Below, one piece after another: positions 1 to 7,192 of a stretch of DNA of 9,123 nucleotides (the first letter of the stretch is position 1; each line of letters begins with the position of its first letter). The notes beneath the pieces are model-generated. The model worked only from the letters and a program-made list of their open reading frames with translations, had not been told where the DNA came from and did not search any database. The stretch lies in contig DGYN01000069.1 in NCBI GenBank assembly GCA_002398405.1, forward strand, positions 9,540 through 18,662. The letters run 5' to 3'. The translations under genes were made by a program, and so were the position numbers. Source of the DNA: Caulobacteraceae bacterium UBA5005 (GTDB lineage: Bacteria > Pseudomonadota > Alphaproteobacteria > Caulobacterales > Caulobacteraceae).

Positions 1-496
1 CGTGGAACACCGGGATGTCGAGGAGTTCCTGCAGCTCCTGTTCGACGCGGAAGCATTCGGGGCTCTTGATGTCCTCGAGATTGATGCCGCCGAAGCTGAT
101 GCCGATGTTCTTGATGACGGTGATCAGCTCGTCCGGGTCCTTGGTCGAGACCTCGATGTCGATGGAATCCACGTCGGCGAAGCGCTTGAAAAGGATCGAC
201 TTGCCTTCCATCACCGGCTTGGAGGCCAGCGCGCCCAGGTCGCCCAGGCCCAGGATGGCGGTGCCGTTGGAAATCACCGCCACCAGATTTCCCTTGGAGG
301 TGTAGTCGTAGGCGGTGTCCGGATCGGCGGCGATGGCCAGCACCGGCACCGCGACGCCCGGCGAATAGGCGAGGCTAAGGTCGCGCTGCGTCGCCATCGG
401 CTTGGTCGATACGATCGCGATCTTGCCCGGCGTCGGATATTTGTGGAACGCGAGGGCTTCCTCGTCGGTGAAGGTGCGCTTTTCGGAATCGCTCAT
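1..496 (-). CDS. maeB: NADP-dependent malic enzyme, N-terminal part (cut by window edge)
   Basis: Oxidatively decarboxylates malate to pyruvate with NAD(P) reduction in the cytoplasm, linking the TCA cycle to pyruvate. The minus strand reads ATG at 494-496 and stays open for 165 codons to the edge. The protein begins MSDSEKRTFTDEEALAFHK. It carries the malic-enzyme N-domain landmarks in order: HKYPTPGKIAI (about 18-28), LAYSPGVAVP (about 43-52, with the conserved tyrosine of the family), the YTSKGNLVAVISNGTAILGLGD stretch (about 65-86), KPVMEGKSILFKRFADVDS (about 91-109) and GGINLEDIKSPECF (about 132-145, acidic metal-site region). In bacteria this N-domain is often followed by a C-terminal phosphotransacetylase-like domain (MaeB type); that part would lie outside the window. 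The gene is divergent from dapB across 133 bp. No strong Shine-Dalgarno is visible; a purine-rich AAAGA lies a few bases before the ATG. The family call is firm. The MaeB-type symbol and the cofactor are inferred from resemblance. Confidence 0.93.
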   Translation of the reverse strand, partial: MSDSEKRTFTDEEALAFHKYPTPGKIAIVSTKPMATQRDLSLAYSPGVAVPVLAIAADPDTAYDYTSKGNLVAVISNGTAILGLGDLGALASKPVMEGKSILFKRFADVDSIDIEVSTKDPDELITVIKNIGISFGGINLEDIKSPECFRVEQELQELLDIPVFH

Positions 497-561
497 TGAT
501 CTTTGGTTCTTGGGGGCCGGGCGTGAAGGCGCGCAACCTAACGGCGCCTGCCCTCAACCAC

Positions 562-602
562 AACCTTGTCAAGGTTTGGCGCGATCTGGTCTATGACGGT
601 GT
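562..602 (+). promoter_or_regulatory. Palindrome and possible dapB promoter in the maeB/dapB divergent region
   Basis: A perfect 15-nt palindrome, AACCTTG-T-CAAGGTT, occupies 562-576. It contains TTGTCA (566-571) on the plus strand and a consensus TTGACA (567-572) on the minus strand, so it could seat a -35 element for either gene. On the plus strand TCTATGAC (590-597) resembles the Caulobacter sigma-73 -10 element (GCTANAWC), but the spacing is slightly long. No convincing -10 is seen on the maeB side. An operator overlapping a dapB promoter is an inference. Confidence 0.35.
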
Positions 603-629
603 GACATTATTGGAGCGAAAGAGGCGGCT

Positions 630-1427
630 GTGGCTGAGCAGGTAAGGATCGGGATCGCCGGCGCCCTTGGGCGCATGGGCCGCGCCGTCGCCGCCGCCGT
701 CGAAGCGCGGGACGGGGTGAGCATCGCCTGCCTCTATGACGCCCCGGGGACCGAGGGCCAGATCGCCGAGCATGAACGCGGGCGGGTGCTGGTGACCCGC
801 GAAGAGGCGTTATCAAGCTGCGACGCGGTGATCGACTTCACCGTGCCCGAGGCCACCGCCAAGCTGGCGCGCCTGGCTATCGAAAAGGGCGGCCCCGCCC
901 TGATCATCGGCTCGACGGGCCTTTCCGCCGAACAGGAAGCCCTGATCGCCGAGGCGGCGAAGCGGGTCCCGGTCGTGCGCTCCGGCAATTTTTCCCTTGG
1001 CGTCAACACCTTGATGGGTCTCGTGCGTCAGACAGCCGCCAAGCTCGGGCCGCGGGCCTGGGACATCGAGATCTTCGAGGCCCACCACAAGCGCAAGGTA
1101 GACGCCCCCTCGGGCACCGCCCTGATGCTGGGAGCGGCGGCCGCCGACGGACGGGGCGTCGGCCTTGGCCAGGTTTCCGAGCGGGCCCGCGACGGCATCA
1201 CCGGCCCCCGCAAGGAGGGCGCGATCGGCTTTTCGGTATCGCGCGGCGGCGGAATCGTCGGCGAGCATTCGGTGAGCTTCATCGCCGAGGACGAGATCAT
1301 CACCCTGTCGCACTCAGCCCGCGACCGCAGCCTGTTCGCCCGCGGCGCGGTGGAAGCGGCCCTGTGGGCCAAGGGAAAGCCGGCGGGGCTCTATGACATG
1401 ATGGACGTGCTGGGGTTCAAGGGGTGA
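630..1427 (+). CDS. dapB: 4-hydroxy-tetrahydrodipicolinate reductase (DapB)
   Basis: Cytoplasmic enzyme reducing 4-hydroxy-tetrahydrodipicolinate to tetrahydrodipicolinate with NAD(P)H, in the pathway to meso-diaminopimelate (peptidoglycan) and lysine. The 265-residue length is typical. The Rossmann nucleotide loop IAGALGRMGR sits at residues 9-18 and VIDFTVPEAT at 67-76. IGSTGLS at 93-99 stands where the family usually has GTTG. SGNFSLGVN at 118-126 follows. The catalytic and substrate segment EAHHKRKVDAPSGTAL (150-165) carries the H152-H153 pair, K156 and the SGT substrate loop. RGGGIVGEHSV (205-215) is the second conserved block. The start is GTG at 630, chosen because AAAGAGG (618-624) lies five bases upstream and the Rossmann loop begins at the normal distance. 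The gene is divergent from the malic enzyme gene. The phosphodiesterase gene starts 67 bp downstream on the same strand, and no clear terminator separates them. No defects are seen. Confidence 0.97.
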   Translation: MAEQVRIGIAGALGRMGRAVAAAVEARDGVSIACLYDAPGTEGQIAEHERGRVLVTREEALSSCDAVIDFTVPEATAKLARLAIEKGGPALIIGSTGLSAEQEALIAEAAKRVPVVRSGNFSLGVNTLMGLVRQTAAKLGPRAWDIEIFEAHHKRKVDAPSGTALMLGAAAADGRGVGLGQVSERARDGITGPRKEGAIGFSVSRGGGIVGEHSVSFIAEDEIITLSHSARDRSLFARGAVEAALWAKGKPAGLYDMMDVLGFKG

Positions 1428-1494
1428 GCCTCCGCGCCGTACCCCTCGTGGGTTAGGGACGAAAGCGTCACAACGTGCTCATAGTGTCGCCGCC

Positions 1495-2478
1495 ATGACC
1501 CTGACCCGTCGCGCCGCCCTCGCCGCCGCAACCGCCGCCGCCCTGCCGGGGGTAGGCGCTGCTCAAGCGAAAACACCCCTGATCATCGCCCACCGGGGCG
1601 CGAGCGGCGAGCGGCCGGAGCACACCCTTGCCGCCTATCGCCTGGCGATCACTCAAGGGGCGGATTACGTCGAGCCGGACCTGGTGGCCTCCAGCGACGG
1701 CATCCTGATCTGCCGGCACGAGACCAATCTGGCCGGCACCACCAATGTCGCGGCCGTGCCGCGCTACGCCGCCCGCAGCCGGGGGACGGTGGTCGAGGGC
1801 CGGGAGGTCGTGGGCTGGTACGCCGAGGACTTCACCTCCGCCGAGATCGCCACCTTAAGGGCCCGCGAGCGCCTGCCCGACCTTAGGCCCGCAAGCGCGC
1901 GGTTCGACGGCCAGGAGCCGCCGCCGACCTTCCAGCAGGTGGTCGAGCTGGTGAAATTCCAGGCGGGCCTGGCCGGCCGGCCTGTGGGCCTCTATCCGGA
2001 ACTGAAGTCGCCGGGCGAGCTGCTGGCAAAGGGGCTGGATATCGGCGGCCTGCTGGTCGACGCCCTGAACCGCGCGGGCCTGCCCAACGCCGAGGTCCCG
2101 GTCTTCATACAGTCCTTCGAGCAACCGGCGCTGCGGCGGCTGAAGAACCGCACCAAGGCCAAGCTGATCCAGCTCGTGCAGCTTCGCACCCTTTTGACCT
2201 ACCAGGGGCTGGCGGACATCGCGACCTATGCGGCCGGCGTCGGGATCGAGAAATCCCTGCTCACCCCCACGGTGGTCGCCAACGCCCACGCCGCGGGCCT
2301 GATGGTTCACGCCTGGACGTTTAGGCCCGAGAACGCGTTCCTGCCCGAGGACCTGCGCAAGGGATCAGACCGCGCCGCCCACGGCGACATGACCGCCGAG
2401 ATCAAACGCTACCTCGCCATGGGGGTGGACGGGGTCTTCTCGGACTTCCCGGGACTGGCGCGGGCGGCGGTAGGGTAG
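1495..2478 (+). CDS. glpQ: Exported glycerophosphodiester phosphodiesterase, GlpQ type
   Basis: Hydrolyses glycerophosphodiesters (deacylated phospholipids) to glycerol-3-phosphate and an alcohol; predicted periplasmic. The N-terminus MTLTRRAALAAATAAALPGV has twin arginines (R5-R6) in a TRRAAL context. A hydrophobic alanine-rich core and AAQA (22-25) follow, consistent with a Tat or Tat-like signal peptide. The GDPD TIM-barrel signature is complete: AHRGASGERPEHT (32-44) with catalytic H33; YVEPDLV (58-64) with metal ligands E60 and D62; and CRHE (73-76) with the second catalytic H75. LYPELKSPGE supplies the conserved downstream Glu and Lys. The C-terminus has the usual HAWTFRPEN and GVDGVFSDFP elements. 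At 327 residues it is a little shorter than E. coli GlpQ. There is no good Shine-Dalgarno before the ATG and no other in-frame start nearby. A TATAG-like tract at 1481-1484 raises the possibility of a nearly leaderless transcript. It is convergent with the ABC exporter gene. The symbol rests on family resemblance. Confidence 0.9.
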   Translation: MTLTRRAALAAATAAALPGVGAAQAKTPLIIAHRGASGERPEHTLAAYRLAITQGADYVEPDLVASSDGILICRHETNLAGTTNVAAVPRYAARSRGTVVEGREVVGWYAEDFTSAEIATLRARERLPDLRPASARFDGQEPPPTFQQVVELVKFQAGLAGRPVGLYPELKSPGELLAKGLDIGGLLVDALNRAGLPNAEVPVFIQSFEQPALRRLKNRTKAKLIQLVQLRTLLTYQGLADIATYAAGVGIEKSLLTPTVVANAHAAGLMVHAWTFRPENAFLPEDLRKGSDRAAHGDMTAEIKRYLAMGVDGVFSDFPGLARAAVG

Positions 2479-2517
2479 GCCTCCCACACAAGCGCTTCCG
2501 TCTGCTTCGGCCAAGGA

Positions 2518-2712
2518 CACCCTCTCCGCACGCGGGAGAGGGTCGCGAGGTCGCGCGAGCGACCGATGCGGGGTGAGGGGGCGCGCCGACGCCTAGAGAT
2601 CAGCGGGCCAAAGGGCAAGCGCGAACCTTTGTGAGTTCGGCGCGCCCCCTCACCCGGCTTGGCGCGCTTGCCGCGCGCGCCTCGCCACCCTCTCCCGCGT
2701 GCGGAGAGGGTG
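2518..2712. repeat. Composite inverted-repeat element between convergent genes
   Basis: Most of the 257-bp gap between the phosphodiesterase and ABC exporter genes is one symmetrical structure. The outer arms (2518-2543 and 2687-2712) are exact 26-nt reverse complements, and each also folds on itself (CCCTCTCC...GGAGAGGG). The inner arms (2571-2589 and 2637-2655) are exact 19-nt reverse complements, around a 47-nt centre. Between outer and inner arms the sequences differ, yet each side forms its own hairpin. On the left, 2549-2564 is GGTCGC-GCGA-GCGACC. On the right, 2661-2681 is GGCGCGC around seven bases and then GCGCGCC. There is no ORF of its own and no target-site duplication that I can see. 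From recall it resembles dispersed intergenic repeats of GC-rich alphaproteobacteria. It could insulate transcription between the two converging genes, but lacks T tracts. Confidence 0.85.
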
Positions 2713-2735
2713 GGCGCTAAAGCCTCAAAGGGCGG

Positions 2736-4580
<1,845 letters not shown>

Positions 4581-4601
4581 TCGAAGGTCTCTTCCCGCCG
4601 C

Positions 4602-4630
4602 TTGCTAAAAAGGCGGGCTTTGGCTATAGC
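4602..4630 (+). promoter_or_regulatory. Likely rpmE promoter
   Basis: TTGCTA (4602-4607) and TATAGC (4625-4630) are separated by 17 bases, a good vegetative -35/-10 arrangement. The -10 lies inside GCTATAGC, close to the Caulobacter GCTANAWC element. The predicted start of transcription is near 4637, giving a leader of about 58 nt before the rpmE ATG. The -10 also sits within a GGCGG...CCGCC dyad (4612-4634), which might be a regulator site. This rests on motif reading only. Confidence 0.5.
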
Positions 4631-4646
4631 CGCCCATCCTTTTTCC

Positions 4647-4667
4647 GGGGCCTTCGCCGGCCCCTTT
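4647..4667 (+). promoter_or_regulatory. Hairpin in rpmE leader
   Basis: GGGGCC (4647-4652), a six-base loop TTCGCC and GGCCCC (4659-4664) form a strong stem. TTT follows directly, 27 bases before the rpmE ATG. It lies in the predicted 5' leader. Ribosomal protein genes, including L31 in several bacterial groups, often carry autoregulatory leaders, so this could be a protein-binding or attenuation structure. It could also be only a weak terminator-like stem. Function is not shown by the sequence. Confidence 0.4.
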
Positions 4668-4694
4668 GATGTCTTAAGTCGGCTGGAACACAAG

Positions 4695-4928
4695 ATGAAA
4701 CAAGAAGGCCACCCCGAATATCACTTCATCACCGTGGTGATGACCGACGGCACGACCTATCAGACCCGTTCGACCTACGGCAAGGAAGGCGCGACGCTGA
4801 ACCTGGATATCGACCCCAAGACCCACCCGGCCTGGACCGGCGGGTCGGCCCACCTGATGGACCGTGGCGGCCGCGTCTCGCGCTTCAACGCCAAGTTCGC
4901 GGGCTTCACGGCGAAGAAAGAGGGCTAA
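4695..4928 (+). CDS. rpmE: 50S ribosomal protein L31, zinc-free form
   Basis: Small protein of the large ribosomal subunit located at the inter-subunit bridge. The 77-residue product begins MKQEGHPEYHFITVVMTDGT and continues with STYGKEGATLNLDIDPKTHP and AWTGG. It ends with GGRVSRFNAKFAGF, all standard L31 signatures. It has no cysteines, so it lacks the CxxC zinc ribbon of the zinc-binding type; this is the usual form in alphaproteobacteria. The ATG is preceded only by a weak GGAA (4684-4687) rather than a strong Shine-Dalgarno. The start is fixed by family length and the conserved HPEYH. It is divergent from the ABC exporter gene, with its own likely promoter and leader hairpin. The GGGGACA repeat pair ends its transcript. 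The next gene is convergent. Confidence 0.97.
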   Translation: MKQEGHPEYHFITVVMTDGTTYQTRSTYGKEGATLNLDIDPKTHPAWTGGSAHLMDRGGRVSRFNAKFAGFTAKKEG

Positions 4929-4935
4929 GCGCCCC

Positions 4936-5047
4936 GGGGACATGTACCTTCGGTACGTGTCCCCTCACCTAAGCGGGACGTCCCGCGGGCCGGTAAGACG
5001 TCCAAGACCATGGGGGGACACGTACCGAAGGTGCATGTCCCCTTTTT
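4936..5047. repeat. GGGGACA...TGTCCCC paired hairpin repeat (REP/BIME-like)
   Basis: Two 29-nt hairpins stand in inverted orientation, at 4936-4964 and 5014-5042. The first is GGGGACATGTACC, loop TTC, then GGTACGTGTCCCC. The second is its reverse complement with a single difference (position 5032, G for A). Between them, GCGGGACGTCCCGC (4973-4986) is a perfect 14-nt palindrome. The arrangement resembles paired REP elements, which are often mobilised by REP-associated tyrosine (RAYT) transposases elsewhere in the genome. No such transposase gene is in this window. It fills the gap between convergent rpmE and the 5047-6216 gene. Confidence 0.85.
5014..5047 (+). terminator. Rho-independent-type terminator for rpmE, formed by the right repeat arm
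   Basis: The 29-nt hairpin at 5014-5042 (stem GGGGACACGTACC / GGTGCATGTCCCC with one G-T pair possible) is followed at once by TTTTT (5043-5047). That is a classic intrinsic terminator on the plus strand. The last T is the first base of the neighbouring gene's stop codon, read on the other strand. On the minus strand the hairpins have no T tract but could still slow transcription. Confidence 0.65.
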
Positions 5048-6216
5048 CATGCCCCGTTCTTGACCAGGTTGAGCTGCATCACCGAGCCCTGGGCGAAATC
5101 GGTCGGGTTGCGGTTCGCGCTCTGCGGGTCCAGCCAACGGGTGGACGAGCTGGCGACGTTAATGACGCCCCTGGCCCCATTTCCGGTAGGCGTCACGGTG
5201 GCGGGACCGGCGAACGTCACCACCCGCGCCCCGTCATTGTAGGTTCCCTCACTCGAGCAGGCGAAGACCGGACCCTGCGAGGCGCAACGGGTGAGGTTGA
5301 TCGTCATGCCCGCGCCGCCTTCAAGCGCGCCTTGCACGCGCAGGCTATCGCTCCCCTGGACGGTCACCCGATAGCCCATGATGCCGTCTGAATAGCGGCC
5401 GGCGAAGCTGTCCAGCCTGGGGCCCTGCGGCGCGGGCGGAGGAACCGGGACCTGAGGCGGCGGCGCGTTCGGCGGGACATAGCCCTGCGGAGGATAATTC
5501 GGCGGCGGGGGTGGAGGGGCAGGCGGCCGGTTCCCGGGCAGAAAAGCCCCCGTGAACGCATCAAGCGTGGCTGCGCCGGCGGACTCTCCATAGGGAAAGC
5601 TGAACGGCGCCGGCTGGCTGCCCATCTGGGCCAGGCGCGCCCGGCAGCGGTCTCGCGAGGCGTCGGCGTCGTTGACGGACTCGCTCAGGGCCGCCACCTG
5701 CGCGTCGAGGCGGGGAAGCCGGGCGAGGGCGTCGGTGCGGGCCCGGGTCAGCCAACTGTCGCCGGGATTGTCCGGCAGGCCCTGGGCGCGGCGCCGGATC
5801 AGGTCGTCATAGAACTGGTTGTTGGCGGCCAGCAGCCGGACATTGAGCTGCATGCGGGACTTGACCTCGGGGATCGGCCCGCGCTGGTCGACCGGGGTGT
5901 TGATGATGGCGTTAAGGGCGTTGATCTGGTTGACGTTCTGGCGGATCAGCCCCTGCAGCTCAGCCGAACTGCGCTGATAGACCCCGGCCGCCGCGGCCTG
6001 GTTGATCTGGGTCAGGCTGCGGTAATAGTTCGCCTCGCCCTGGGCCTGCATGAGCCTTTGATAATCCCGCGAGGCCTGGCCGGCGAGCCGGTCGCACTCT
6101 TCCTGCAGGACGTTGTAACCCGGCGGCTGGGCCGCGGCTGCTGAGATCGCCAGCAGGGCGAGAAGGCCCGTGCCGGCGGTCAACAAGACGATGCGCGGAA
6201 GCCGGAAGCGCTTCAC
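5047..6216 (-). CDS. Secreted helical/proline-rich protein with C-terminal beta domain, function unknown
   Basis: I do not recognise the family. The 389-residue product has a signal peptide: MKRFRLPR, a hydrophobic core at 9-24, and a likely cut after SAAAA (25-29). Residues about 35-200 are rich in Ala, Gln, Leu and Arg and look mainly helical, possibly coiled coil. One cysteine lies near each end (C41, C191), as if clamped by a disulfide. Residues about 230-266 are a low-complexity proline linker (PPAPPPPPPNYPPQ and more). Residues about 267-389 look like a beta domain starting LDSFAGRYSDG, with C311 and C320 as a second likely disulfide. The location should be periplasmic or outer surface. 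The start is GTG at 6214-6216. The Shine-Dalgarno AGGGCGG overlaps the TAG stop of the upstream PAN gene, only 9 bp separate the two genes, and they should be co-translated. It converges on rpmE across the GGGGACA repeat. A structural or scaffold role with the PAN protein is inferred. Confidence 0.85.
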   Translation of the reverse strand: MKRFRLPRIVLLTAGTGLLALLAISAAAAQPPGYNVLQEECDRLAGQASRDYQRLMQAQGEANYYRSLTQINQAAAAGVYQRSSAELQGLIRQNVNQINALNAIINTPVDQRGPIPEVKSRMQLNVRLLAANNQFYDDLIRRRAQGLPDNPGDSWLTRARTDALARLPRLDAQVAALSESVNDADASRDRCRARLAQMGSQPAPFSFPYGESAGAATLDAFTGAFLPGNRPPAPPPPPPNYPPQGYVPPNAPPPQVPVPPPAPQGPRLDSFAGRYSDGIMGYRVTVQGSDSLRVQGALEGGAGMTINLTRCASQGPVFACSSEGTYNDGARVVTFAGPATVTPTGNGARGVINVASSSTRWLDPQSANRNPTDFAQGSVMQLNLVKNGA

Positions 6217-6225
6217 GCGGCCGCC

Positions 6226-7095
6226 CTAGTCGATGCGGAAGCGGACGCGGGCGTAGACACCACGGCCGTTGACGATGCGGGCTTCGTAGTCGCCGGGCGC
6301 CAGCCGCTCGCGCATCATCTGTTGGAACGGCCCGGAATAGGAGTTGGTGTAGGCCCAGTTGGGATGAAACACCCCCTCAGGCGCCCCCGCCTTGACGACC
6401 TGGACGATGTCGCCGGACTGCATGCCCGGGATGTTTGTCCATTTCACAAGGACGTTTTTGTCGGCCTGGACGACGACCGACAGCGGGTTGTTGGGATCGA
6501 CCGGGATCGGATCGCGGCGGCCATCGCCGCCACCGCCCCCCGCGACGATGCCGGGATTGGTGGTCGTTCCCGAAATGCAGCAGGCGTCGGCGAAGGCGGT
6601 CGTCTGCGAACCCTTCAGCCAGCAGCGGGCGCCCGGTCCCTGGACCCCCGGCTTGACGTAGGTGTAGGCGACGCAGCGCTGGTCGCCCTGGCAGGCGATC
6701 TTGCACTGGTTGGGATCGGCCACGGAGAGATCGAAGTTGGCGTAGTCCCCGCCGCGGCGGTTCATGTCCATTTCCATGCCGGCGGTGAGACCGGCGCCCG
6801 AGCCCTTCACCCCGGAGACGCAGCAGCCATCCCCAGAGGCGGGCGGGGCGACGTTCTTCAACCAGCAGTGGGGCGCCTGACCGCCGACATAGGTGAAGGC
6901 GGCGCAGCGGTTGTCGCGGGCGCAGGCCTGGCGGCAGAGCTCGGGATTGGCCGCGGCCAGGGGAAAGTTCGAATAGTCGTTCCCCCGCCGGTTGGTGTTT
7001 GGCTCCAGACTGACCGACTGCGAGGCGGCCGGCAGGGCGAGGAGGCCCAAGGCAATGGTAAACAACGCCACGCGTACGACGGTGAACAGCTTCAT
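6226..7095 (-). CDS. Secreted protein with two PAN/Apple domains and a C-terminal beta domain
   Basis: The signal peptide is MKLFTVVRVALFTIALGLLA, ending near LPAASQ (21-26). Two PAN_4-type (Apple-like) domains follow, each with six cysteines in nearly the same spacing. Domain one (about 29-98) has C54, C58, C64, C77, C91 and C92. Domain two (about 107-178) has C131, C135, C141, C158, C172 and C173. Both repeat the pattern N-R-R-G-x-D-Y-x-N-F, C...C...C-A-x-T-Y-V and C-W-L-K. PAN domains generally bind proteins or carbohydrates outside the cytoplasm. A Gly/Pro linker (about 179-204) leads to an 85-residue C-terminal region with IPGMQSGDIVQVVKAGAPEG, WAYT and LAPGDYEARI. From recall this resembles a small beta-sandwich found in alphaproteobacterial von Willebrand-type proteins. 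The ATG is at 7093-7095; only a weak GGGG precedes it. It is first in an operon with the 5047-6216 gene. The ligand is unknown. Confidence 0.88.
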   Translation of the reverse strand: MKLFTVVRVALFTIALGLLALPAASQSVSLEPNTNRRGNDYSNFPLAAANPELCRQACARDNRCAAFTYVGGQAPHCWLKNVAPPASGDGCCVSGVKGSGAGLTAGMEMDMNRRGGDYANFDLSVADPNQCKIACQGDQRCVAYTYVKPGVQGPGARCWLKGSQTTAFADACCISGTTTNPGIVAGGGGGDGRRDPIPVDPNNPLSVVVQADKNVLVKWTNIPGMQSGDIVQVVKAGAPEGVFHPNWAYTNSYSGPFQQMMRERLAPGDYEARIVNGRGVYARVRFRID

Positions 7096-7108
7096 GATCA
7101 GCCCCGTT

Positions 7109-7122
7109 TGTTCAGTCGAACA
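7109..7122. promoter_or_regulatory. Inverted repeat in the leader of the PAN gene
   Basis: TGTTC-AGTC-GAACA is a perfect five-base-pair dyad with a four-base centre, lying 14 bases before the PAN gene ATG. It could be an operator or a short leader hairpin. Its half-site resembles the GTTC unit found further upstream, but in inverted arrangement. Confidence 0.35.
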
Positions 7123-7137
7123 GTCTCCCTTAAGCGC

Positions 7138-7172
7138 ACCTTACGCGTGTACACTCTGAACGCCAACTGAAC
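7138..7172 (-). promoter_or_regulatory. Possible promoter of the PAN operon overlapping a LexA-type (SOS) box
   Basis: On the minus strand, GTTC-AGTTGGC-GTTC (7158-7172) matches the GTTC-N7-GTTC direct repeat known for LexA in alphaproteobacteria. A weak promoter overlaps it: TTGGCG (7161-7166), a 17-base spacer, and TAAGGT (7138-7143). The transcript would start about 35 bases before the PAN gene ATG. The spacer also holds an eight-base palindrome, GTGTACAC (7147-7154). The box matches at all eight defined bases, but chance matches are not negligible. Confidence 0.35.
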
Positions 7173-7185
7173 GGCGAACGCCGTT
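7170..7185 (-). terminator. Small hairpin after the dienelactone hydrolase gene
   Basis: AACGGCG-AA-CGCCGTT is a perfect short dyad seven bases beyond the TAA of the hydrolase gene. It has no T tract after it, so it would be at best a weak terminator or a Rho-dependent 3' end. It overlaps the edge of the GTTC box of the PAN operon. Confidence 0.35.
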
Positions 7186-7192
7186 CTGCGGT

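Noticed and set aside
2..499. Plus-strand open frame over the first 500 bases
   Set aside because: It lies antisense to the malic enzyme N-domain, whose conserved motifs on the minus strand leave no doubt about the coding frame.
1428..1494. Terminator between dapB and the phosphodiesterase gene (ACCC...GGGT)
   Set aside because: The stem is only four base pairs and has no T tract.
2518..2712. Possible CRISPR array or insertion sequence
   Set aside because: There are no regularly spaced direct repeats with unique spacers and no transposase frame; the structure is a symmetrical inverted repeat.
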